From contig DERZ01000049.1 of the NCBI GenBank assembly GCA_002361155.1, positions 1 through 6,107 of the forward strand: a stretch of 6,107 bases of DNA. The letters run 5' to 3'. This DNA is from Porphyromonadaceae bacterium UBA3327. Lineage in GTDB: Bacteria > Bacteroidota > Bacteroidia > Bacteroidales > Muribaculaceae. Under the pieces are notes generated by a model. It was given only the letters and a program-made list of their open reading frames with translations, ran no database searches and was not told the DNA's origin. Both the position numbers and the translations under genes were made by a program. Positions 1 through 6,040 of this stretch are shown one piece after another; positions within the stretch are counted from its first letter, which is position 1; every line of letters starts with the position of its first letter.

Positions 1-35
1 TCAAATTTTACCGAATCATTGAAATAGTGTTAGTT

Positions 36-788
36 ATGAAAAAATTAATAGCTGAATTTTTTGGCACGATGTTTCTCGTGCTTCTGGCGTGCGGAAGCGC
101 TGTGCTCGCCGGACCAAAAATCGGAGTCCTCGGCATAGGACTTTGCTTCGGCCTGATACTTCTGGCCTTGTGTTACGCTATAGGTGGCATATCCGGCTGT
201 CATGTGAATCCCGCAGTATCGCTGGGCGTGTTCCTGACCGACAGGAACTTCAAATTGGCCGACCTCTGCGGATACGTGGTGGCGCAGCTGGCCGGGGCAG
301 CCGCCGGAGGCGCTCTTCTTCTCTGGCTCATGTCGGCGGGAGGATATTTCAACGGAGGGCCGTTCGCTTTCGGAGGAATCACCGAAGGCATAGGCTTTAC
401 CGACAAAGTATCGTACCTTGCCACAAACGTATGCCAGCCCGGAGTATCACAAGGATTCGCACTGCTCACAGAATCCTTGCTGACATTCCTCTTTGTGTTC
501 GTAGTTTTGGGAGCTACATCCAGATTCGGGAATTCGTCGCTTGCCGGAGTGGCGATAGGTCTGACGCTGGGACTGGTGAATATAGTGGGTATACCGGTTG
601 ACAATTGCTCGGTCAACCCGGCACGTTCCTTCGGTCCCGCCCTCTTCTCGGCAAACGCATGGCCCGATTTCTGGATCATGGTGGCGGGTCCGCTGATCGG
701 CGCAGTCCTTGCAGCCATAGCATGGCGCCTCGTAGCACCCTGCTGTTGCAAAAAAACCGAAATCGACGTGACAGTAAAGGAAGACTGA
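36..788 (+). CDS. aqpZ: Aquaporin Z-type water channel (MIP family)
   Basis: Inner-membrane channel for passive water movement; the family works as tetramers with one pore per subunit. The 250-residue product has the six-helix hourglass layout: hydrophobic stretches at about residues 4-26, 31-50, 77-99, 139-160, 167-186 and 211-231, with two re-entrant NPA loops, HVNPAVSLG (NPA 58-60) and SVNPARSFGPA (NPA 194-196). The N-terminus MKKLIAEFFGT matches typical AqpZ starts, so I choose ATG 36 over the in-frame GTG at 27, which would add only three residues. Aligned by eye to E. coli AqpZ, the selectivity filter reads F38, N182, C191, R197, where E. coli has F43, H174, T183, R189. This fits AqpZ better than GlpF (W/G/F/R), but the His-to-Asn change is unusual. 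The cytosolic tail carries three consecutive cysteines (236-238) before an acidic end. Its promoter lies outside the window, and a strong terminator follows, so it appears transcriptionally separate from recJ. Family assignment is secure; water versus small-solute selectivity is not. Confidence 0.95.
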   Translation: MKKLIAEFFGTMFLVLLACGSAVLAGPKIGVLGIGLCFGLILLALCYAIGGISGCHVNPAVSLGVFLTDRNFKLADLCGYVVAQLAGAAAGGALLLWLMSAGGYFNGGPFAFGGITEGIGFTDKVSYLATNVCQPGVSQGFALLTESLLTFLFVFVVLGATSRFGNSSLAGVAIGLTLGLVNIVGIPVDNCSVNPARSFGPALFSANAWPDFWIMVAGPLIGAVLAAIAWRLVAPCCCKKTEIDVTVKED

Positions 789-823
789 GGAATTTCGACA
801 CACGTTTTTCCATACTCGGAACA

Positions 824-875
824 CCCGGCAATCAAAAAATTAACAATCTTTTGATTGCCGGGCTCTGTTTTTTTT
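824..875 (+). terminator. Intrinsic (Rho-independent) terminator of aqpZ
   Basis: A perfect 14-bp stem pairs CCCGGCAATCAAAA (824-837) with TTTTGATTGCCGGG (849-862) around an 11-nt AT-rich loop. It is followed, after CTCTG, by eight consecutive T's (868-875). It starts 35 nt after the aqpZ stop codon and should end that transcript. The first A's and last T's of the stem could also let it work weakly on the opposite strand, but no minus-strand gene is present to need it. Confidence 0.93.
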
Positions 876-885
876 ATTAACTTTG
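854..885 (+). promoter_or_regulatory. Bacteroidota-type sigma-ABfr promoter for recJ
   Basis: TAACTTTG at 878-885 matches the Bacteroides -7 consensus TAnnTTTG exactly. Twenty nucleotides upstream, ATTG at 854-857 matches three of four positions of the -33 box TTTG, and 20 nt is within the usual 19-21 nt spacing. Transcription would start near 890-893 and leave a leader of about 55 nt before the recJ ATG. The -33 box lies in the 3' arm of the aqpZ terminator, so the two signals share sequence. The -7 box is convincing; the -33 box is weaker. Confidence 0.6.
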
Positions 886-897
886 CAAATTGGGGAA

Positions 898-926
898 AAG
901 GGGTGATGTGGAGACGGGGCACCCTT
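898..926 (+). promoter_or_regulatory. Possible hairpin in the recJ leader
   Basis: AAGGGGTG (898-905) can pair with CACCCTT (920-926), giving seven base pairs with one bulged G and a 14-nt loop. It would lie in the untranslated leader, ending 19 nt before the recJ start codon. No T-run follows, so it is not a terminator. It may be chance in a G-rich stretch; a role in translation or mRNA stability is only inference. Confidence 0.25.
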
Positions 927-945
927 AGAATATATTACTACACCT

Positions 946-2679
946 ATGATAAGTAAATGGAATTATCAGCCACTCACCCATCAACAGAAGCAGGAGACAG
1001 AGGCCCTGCTGGGACGCTGCGGAGGAATGCCGGCAATAACTGAATTGCTGGTGCGCCGGGACGTGAGAACCCAGGAAGAAGCCGATGCCTTTTTCGCCCC
1101 GTCGATTTCCGACCTGCATGATCCTTTCCTTATGCCGGACATGGACAAGGCGGTGAACCGTCTGAACCGCGCCATGGGGGCGAAGGAACGGATAATGATC
1201 TACGGGGACTATGACGTGGACGGCACCACCGCCGTGGCTCTCGTCTACAAATATCTCCAGAACTATTATTCCAACGTGGAGTATTACATCCCTACGCGTG
1301 ATGACGAGGGCTATGGCATTTCTCTCAAAAGCATCGACTACGCGGCCGAGAACGATGTGAAACTGATTATCGTGCTCGACTGCGGCATAAAAGCCATAGA
1401 GGAAATCGACTACGCTAAAAAGAAGGGTATCGACTTCATCGTGTGCGACCATCATGTTCCCGACGAGACACTTCCTGACGCCGTGGCGATTCTGAATCCG
1501 AAGATGCCCGGCTCGACCTATCCATGTCCTTATCTGAGCGGCTGCGGAGTGGGTTTCAAATTCATGCAGGCCTTTGCACTGAGCAACGGTCTGGGGAACC
1601 ACAACGAACTTGAGTCGCTGCTGGATCTGGTGGCAGTGTCGATAGCCGCCGACATAGTCCCCATCGTCGGGGAGAACCGCGTTATGGCATACCACGGACT
1701 GCGCCGCCTCAACTCCAATCCCAATCTCGGGCTGCGGAGCATAATCCGCCTCTGCAAGCTCACCAACAAGGATATCACCATCAGCGAGGTGATTTTCAAG
1801 ATCGGTCCGCGCATCAACGCATCCGGCAGAATGCAGAGCGGCATGGAGGCGGTGGACCTGCTTGTATGCCGCGACCTTCACGAGGCTTTCGAAAAGGGAA
1901 AGGACATTGACCAATATAACCGCGACCGCAAGGAACTCGACAAAAAGATCACCGAGGAAGCCAACGCGCTTATCGAGAAAAATGTGGGAATTGTCAACGG
2001 CAAACGCTCGATCGTCATCTACAACAAGGACTGGCACAAAGGAATCATCGGCATCGTCGCATCGCGCCTCACCGAGCTATATTACAAGCCGGCCGTGGTA
2101 CTGACTCTCTCGAACGGACTCGCCACCGGCTCATCACGCTCGGTACAAGGCTTCGACATCTATGCCGCCGTGAACTCCGCCCGCGACCTGCTGGAGAACT
2201 TCGGAGGCCATACTTACGCCGTCGGCCTCTCTCTCAAAGAGGAAAACATCCCGGAGTTCAGCCGTCGTTTCGAGAAATATGTGGCCGACAACATTCAGCC
2301 GAACCAACTCGAACCGCATCTCGACATCGACGCCGAAATAGAATTCGCCGACATCACTCCCGAGCTGGTTGCCCTGCTCAAGAAATTCAATCCCTTCGGG
2401 CCGGGGAACCAGAAACCCGTGTTCTGCACAAAAAATGTGTTTGACTTCGGTACAAGCAAACTTGTAGGCCGCAATCTGGAGCATATAAAGCTTGAACTTG
2501 AAGACAATTCCACAAGCCATGTCATCAACGCCATAGCGTTCAACATGTCGAAATACTTCGAGCACATACATTCGCACAAACCTATCGACATCTGCTACAC
2601 CATCGAGCAGTCGAAACGCGCCGGTACCTCCGACACCATCCAGCTGATGATCCGCGACATACGTCCATCCAAAAATTGA
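946..2679 (+). CDS. recJ: Single-stranded-DNA-specific exonuclease RecJ
   Basis: Cytosolic 5'-3' exonuclease of the DHH phosphoesterase family, acting on single-stranded DNA in RecF-pathway recombination, gap repair and mismatch repair. The 577 residues match the usual bacterial length. Metal-binding motifs appear in order: DYDVDG (88-93), LDCG (144-147), CDHH (167-170) and the AADIVP segment (234-239), followed by the ASGRM (292-296) linker region. The DHHA1 part contains GSSRSVQGFD (395-404) and GGH (420-422), which bind substrate in this family. Residues from about 455 to the end match the C-terminal OB-fold region. All expected catalytic aspartates and histidines are present, so the enzyme should be active. 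Start ATG 946 gives the expected N-terminus and lies about 55 nt downstream of a plausible promoter. The stop codon overlaps the recQ start, which implies co-transcription and translational coupling with the helicase that supplies RecJ with single strands. Confidence 0.97.
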   Translation: MISKWNYQPLTHQQKQETEALLGRCGGMPAITELLVRRDVRTQEEADAFFAPSISDLHDPFLMPDMDKAVNRLNRAMGAKERIMIYGDYDVDGTTAVALVYKYLQNYYSNVEYYIPTRDDEGYGISLKSIDYAAENDVKLIIVLDCGIKAIEEIDYAKKKGIDFIVCDHHVPDETLPDAVAILNPKMPGSTYPCPYLSGCGVGFKFMQAFALSNGLGNHNELESLLDLVAVSIAADIVPIVGENRVMAYHGLRRLNSNPNLGLRSIIRLCKLTNKDITISEVIFKIGPRINASGRMQSGMEAVDLLVCRDLHEAFEKGKDIDQYNRDRKELDKKITEEANALIEKNVGIVNGKRSIVIYNKDWHKGIIGIVASRLTELYYKPAVVLTLSNGLATGSSRSVQGFDIYAAVNSARDLLENFGGHTYAVGLSLKEENIPEFSRRFEKYVADNIQPNQLEPHLDIDAEIEFADITPELVALLKKFNPFGPGNQKPVFCTKNVFDFGTSKLVGRNLEHIKLELEDNSTSHVINAIAFNMSKYFEHIHSHKPIDICYTIEQSKRAGTSDTIQLMIRDIRPSKN

Positions 2680-4622
2680 AACCAGCTGCCAACGACCTTC
2701 CGCTCGCCACCCTGCGGCGCCACTGGGGCCACGACTCGTTCCGTCCGCTCCAGCGCGAGATCGTGGACTCGGTCCTTGACGGCCGCGACACCCTGGGACT
2801 GATGCCCACCGGAGGCGGCAAGTCCGTCACCTTTCAGGTGCCCGGCATGATACTCGGCGGAGTCACTATAGTGGTGACCCCGCTCATCTCTCTCATGAAG
2901 GACCAGGTGGACAATCTGCGCCGACGCCGCATCAAGGCGGTATGTCTGCATTCAGGAATGACACCTCGGGAACGCAACGTGGCGCGCGAGCATCTGGTGA
3001 ACGGCAACGCCCGCTTCCTCTACGTGTCTCCCGAACGGCTCCGCAACCAGACGTTTCTCGACGACCTCCGGCGCATAAAGGTGAAGCTGATAGTAGTCGA
3101 CGAGGCTCACTGCATCTCGCAGTGGGGCTATGATTTCAGGCCATCCTACCTCAACATAGGCAGACTGCGCGACGTACTGCCCGGAATACCGCTGCTCGCC
3201 CTCACCGCCACCGCCACTCCTGAAGTGGCCGATGACATCTGCTCGCAGCTCCGGATGAATAATCCCCGCAGGTGGAGCATGAGCTTCTCGCGCACCAATC
3301 TCAACTATATAGTGCGCCGGACGGATACCAAAATCCATGACGTGTTCCACATCCTCAGCCGCACCTCGGGCAGTTCCATCGTCTACGTAAGAAGCCGCAA
3401 ACGTACTGCCGATATCGCCGAGTACCTCAATTCCGCCGGGATATCCGCCGCGGCATACCATGCAGGCCTCACCGCCGATCACAAAGAGGAACGACAGAAC
3501 AGCTGGATCGCGGGACAGACGCGTGTGATGGTGGCCACCAACGCCTTCGGAATGGGTATCGACAAACCCGACGTGCGGGTGGTGATCCATTACGACCTCC
3601 CCCCCTCGCTCGAAGAATATTACCAGGAAGCAGGACGCGCCGGACGCGACGGTCTCACCTCCTATGCCGTTCTCCTCACCACCGACACAGACCGGGGCAC
3701 TCTCCGGCGGCGCGTGACCGAAACATTCCCCGAGCGGGAATATATCAAAAAAGTTTACGAACGTATATGCAATTTCCTACACATCTCCATAGATGAAGGA
3801 TACGACACCATACGCGACTTCGATTTCGAGAAGTTCTGCCTCACATTCCACTACCAACAGCGACAGTGTCTGGCCGCGCTGCATCTGCTGGAACAGGCAG
3901 GCTACATCGATTTCTCAGAAGAATCCGACCGTCGTTCGCGGGTCATGATCACAGTGACGAGAGAGGAACTTTACAACGCAGGCGGAATCACAGTGGAAGC
4001 CGAGTCCGCGCTCAGAAGCATGCTGCGCCGGTATCCCGGGATTTTCACCGACTATATAAACATAAGCGAGACAGAAATTTCCTCTGCGTCCATGCTTGAT
4101 AAACAGCAGGTCTACGATGCATTGCTCGAACTCAACAGAGCCAGACTGATAAGCTACATTCCAAGAAGCCGCACTCCATACATTTATTTTCCCACCGCAC
4201 GCGAAGAGCCCCGATATGTGACCATAGGAAAGAACATATATGAAAAGCGCCGCGACATAATGAAGCACCGCGTGGAGTCAATGATCGACTACGCTTTCAA
4301 TGCCGGGAAATGCCGGGAAAACCGGATGCTGGCATATTTCGGCGAGAAGAAGGAATGCGGATGCGGACGCTGCGACGTGTGCCGGGACCGCAACAAGGAC
4401 AGGCAAAAACGGGGAATCGGCGGAATAATGAAACGGAACCACGAACTGGCCATGTTAATGGAGCGGACTGTGGAGTTTCTGCGGAGCAGACCGCGGGGAG
4501 CCGATTTCAGAATCATCGAACACGGACTGGATGCCAATGGACAGGATATCGCCCTCTGCCTTTCGCAACTCTGCGACGAGGGTTTCGCCCGTCTTGAGAA
4601 CGGGGCATACATACTGAACTGA
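2676..4622 (+). CDS. recQ: ATP-dependent DNA helicase RecQ, Bacteroidota-type layout
   Basis: Superfamily 2, 3'-5' DNA helicase that unwinds duplexes to feed RecJ in the RecF pathway and to process stalled forks. The 648 residues show motif 0 FRPLQ (22-26), Walker A MPTGGGKS (43-50), DEAH (142-145), the RecQ aromatic loop around SQWGYDFRP (148-156), TATAT (177-181), motif V around FGMGIDKPDV (291-300) and motif VI QEAGRAGRDG (317-326). A zinc site C546, C563, C566, C569 has exactly the E. coli RecQ spacing (380, 397, 400, 403), but sits about 165 residues later because of an inserted winged-helix-like stretch (about 355-510). No HRDC domain is recognisable; residues 590-648 resemble a small helix-turn-helix module instead. 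The start is TTG, overlapping the recJ stop codon (TTGA, 2676-2679). No in-frame ATG precedes M43, which is already in Walker A, so TTG is needed for a complete helicase. Identity is secure; the extra domains are read by eye. Confidence 0.95.
   Translation: MKPAANDLPLATLRRHWGHDSFRPLQREIVDSVLDGRDTLGLMPTGGGKSVTFQVPGMILGGVTIVVTPLISLMKDQVDNLRRRRIKAVCLHSGMTPRERNVAREHLVNGNARFLYVSPERLRNQTFLDDLRRIKVKLIVVDEAHCISQWGYDFRPSYLNIGRLRDVLPGIPLLALTATATPEVADDICSQLRMNNPRRWSMSFSRTNLNYIVRRTDTKIHDVFHILSRTSGSSIVYVRSRKRTADIAEYLNSAGISAAAYHAGLTADHKEERQNSWIAGQTRVMVATNAFGMGIDKPDVRVVIHYDLPPSLEEYYQEAGRAGRDGLTSYAVLLTTDTDRGTLRRRVTETFPEREYIKKVYERICNFLHISIDEGYDTIRDFDFEKFCLTFHYQQRQCLAALHLLEQAGYIDFSEESDRRSRVMITVTREELYNAGGITVEAESALRSMLRRYPGIFTDYINISETEISSASMLDKQQVYDALLELNRARLISYIPRSRTPYIYFPTAREEPRYVTIGKNIYEKRRDIMKHRVESMIDYAFNAGKCRENRMLAYFGEKKECGCGRCDVCRDRNKDRQKRGIGGIMKRNHELAMLMERTVEFLRSRPRGADFRIIEHGLDANGQDIALCLSQLCDEGFARLENGAYILN
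4301..4320 (+). repeat. 10-bp perfect tandem repeat inside recQ
   Basis: TGCCGGGAAA occurs twice back to back. The first copy encodes part of NAGK and the second starts exactly on the codon for zinc ligand C546 (CRE). The unit is not a multiple of three, so gain or loss of one copy would shift the frame and remove the zinc knuckle and C-terminus. Two copies is a short array and may be chance. Confidence 0.9.
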
Positions 4623-4664
4623 CGCCAACGTGACTGATATCATCTGAACTAAAGCTGCGACAAA

Positions 4665-5930
4665 ATGATTGGCCTTGCCGATTGCAATAATTTCTTCGTA
4701 AGCTGCGAACGCGCACTCAACCCTTCGCTCGAAGGCCGGGCGGTGGTTGTGCTCAGCAACAATGACGGCTGTGCGGTGGCCCGCAGCAACGAAGCCAAAC
4801 GTCTCGGTGTGAAAATGGGACAGCCGGCATTCCAGTTAAGAACTCTTATAGAAAGCGGGCAACTAATCGCACTTTCAGGCAATCATCTGCTTTACCGCGA
4901 GATCAGCCTGAGGATCCATGAGATTCTCAGACATTTCGCCCCCTCCGCCATCGACTACTCTGTGGACGAAGCATTTCTCGACATGAGCGGCATTCCGGAC
5001 TCGGCACTCCCCGACATCGGGGCGGAGATAGTGAGGGAATGCCGCGAGAAGGAGGGCATACCGGTCACTGTGGGCTTCGCCGGCACAAAGACGCTGTGCA
5101 AGATAGCCACAGAAACGGGTAAAAAGCGCGACACACGTGTGGTTGTGCTATCCGATCAGCAGGAAATCGACCGGATACTTTCCGTGATGCCAATAGGCGA
5201 CCTGTGGGGAATAGGACGCCGGCTCACGAAACGGCTCTACTCTCTCGGCGTATTCACCATAGGCGATTTCGCCAGCCGTCCCCTGATGTGGGTCAGATCC
5301 AGACTGGGCGTGAACGGTGAGAAATCCTGGAGAGAGATTCACGGAGAAAACTGCATAGAATTAGACTTCAAGAAACGGAAACTCCAGGACTCCATCAGCG
5401 AGTCGCGCACGTTTCCTATAGATATCGACGATTTCGACTACATCCGCGCAAGAGTGGCCATCTATTGCGCCCATGTCTCGAAACGGCTGCGCATCCAAGG
5501 GGGTGAATGCGGCAAAGTCACTGTGTTCCTGCGCAGCAACAGATTTCATACGGAAAATGGATACGAGGCGCCGGACGGCAGCATTGACTTCGAAAAGAGA
5601 GTATCTGACGAACCCACAATAACCAATGCCGCAATCACCATCCTCACCCACATCTTCAGACCTGGCGCATTCTACAAGCGAGCCGGAGTGATACTTTCCG
5701 ACATAACGCCCGCCCGCTGCAACGAACCGGGACTGTTCGAAGACAAGCGGCAGACCGAGAACCGCGAGAAAACAGGCCGGCTGATGAAAGTCATCGACAC
5801 GCTGAATCCAAGAGTGGGAGGGCACGTGGTGAAGCTCGCCTCGCAGCTTACCATCGGACACCTCGGCCATAACGACGGGTACTCCTCATCGTTCGGAGCT
5901 CCGCTCGCCGACGGAGATTCCTCTTTCTGA
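4665..5930 (+). CDS. umuC: UmuC-like Y-family DNA polymerase (DNA polymerase V catalytic subunit type)
   Basis: Translesion polymerase of the UmuC/ImpB/MucB family. The 421 residues match E. coli UmuC in length (422). Catalytic acidic residues are D6 in LADCNNFF and D101-E102 in YSVDEAFLD; the nucleotide-contact segment SNNDGCAVAR is at 31-40. The thumb hairpin WGIGRRLTKRL follows at 181-191, with a little-finger domain at about 240-345 and a C-terminal tail from about 370. The steric-gate position is F11 where E. coli UmuC has Y11. The usual clamp-binding QLNLF-type site reads EPGLF (354-358), lacking the glutamine, and the conserved SPRYTT-like end is replaced by an unrelated sequence. ATG 4665 gives the family's normal N-terminus. 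The gene starts 42 nt after recQ with no terminator or clear promoter between, so it is probably the third gene of the recJ operon. No umuD-like gene is present on either side within the window. Family is secure; clamp use and dependence on UmuD are open. Confidence 0.93.
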   Translation: MIGLADCNNFFVSCERALNPSLEGRAVVVLSNNDGCAVARSNEAKRLGVKMGQPAFQLRTLIESGQLIALSGNHLLYREISLRIHEILRHFAPSAIDYSVDEAFLDMSGIPDSALPDIGAEIVRECREKEGIPVTVGFAGTKTLCKIATETGKKRDTRVVVLSDQQEIDRILSVMPIGDLWGIGRRLTKRLYSLGVFTIGDFASRPLMWVRSRLGVNGEKSWREIHGENCIELDFKKRKLQDSISESRTFPIDIDDFDYIRARVAIYCAHVSKRLRIQGGECGKVTVFLRSNRFHTENGYEAPDGSIDFEKRVSDEPTITNAAITILTHIFRPGAFYKRAGVILSDITPARCNEPGLFEDKRQTENREKTGRLMKVIDTLNPRVGGHVVKLASQLTIGHLGHNDGYSSSFGAPLADGDSSF

Positions 5931-5979
5931 AAATACGCACGATTATCAGATAGCGGCGAATTGTAAAGGGATGAAGCGA

Positions 5980-6005
5980 AGATTTGAAAAAAATTTAACA
6001 AATCT
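5980..6005. repeat. Inverted repeat upstream of the right-edge promoter
   Basis: AGATTTG (5980-5986) and CAAATCT (5999-6005) form a perfect 7-bp inverted repeat around a 12-nt A/T-only spacer. It lies 49 nt after the umuC stop and directly upstream of the sigma-54-like promoter. It could be a regulator-binding palindrome, or a weak terminator for umuC given the five T's at 6011-6015, though the stem is AT-rich and the T-run is detached. I cannot decide between these. Confidence 0.45.
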
Positions 6006-6016
6006 CATACTTTTTG
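5983..6016 (+). promoter_or_regulatory. Possible overlapping sigma-ABfr promoter
   Basis: TTTG at 5983-5986 lies 21 nt before TACTTTTTG (6008-6016). This resembles the Bacteroides -33/-7 pair, but the -7 box misses TAnnTTTG by one position (T in place of the last G, which comes one base later). It overlaps the sigma-54-like element, so the T-run may simply belong to that. Confidence 0.3.
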
Positions 6017-6030
6017 GCACTTTAATTGTT
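6014..6030 (+). promoter_or_regulatory. Sigma-54 (RpoN) -24/-12 promoter, putative
   Basis: TTGGCACTTTAATTGTT has a perfect -24 core TTGGCAC, five nucleotides, then TTG-T-T where the consensus is TTGC-A/T, so the only core mismatch is C to T next to the -12 G. It is preceded by a T-run, as is common for sigma-54 promoters. Transcription would start near 6041. Sigma-54 promoters need a AAA+ enhancer-binding activator; none is encoded here. The gene it would drive begins beyond the window. Confidence 0.5.
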
Positions 6031-6040
6031 AAGTAAGATA

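Noticed and set aside
200..922. Minus-strand open frame of 240 codons opposite aqpZ
   Set aside because: It runs through the aqpZ terminator and the recJ leader, its product is low-complexity and Pro/Ala/Ser-rich, and aqpZ on the other strand is unambiguous.
925..2037. Long open frame of 370 codons on the minus strand opposite recJ
   Set aside because: It lies opposite a well-supported recJ with every family motif, and its translation shows no recognisable domain. Such antisense frames are common in GC-rich coding DNA.
2952..3590. Minus-strand open frame of 212 codons opposite recQ
   Set aside because: It is antisense to the RecQ helicase motifs and has no recognisable protein features.
4635..4642. 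8-bp palindrome TGATATCA between recQ and umuC, considered as an SOS operator
   Set aside because: It is too short, does not extend beyond 8 bp, and does not resemble a known LexA site; no promoter is evident beside it.
5926..5950. Possible hairpin TCTGA/TCAGA at the end of umuC, considered as a terminator
   Set aside because: It has only five base pairs, a 15-nt loop and no following T-run.
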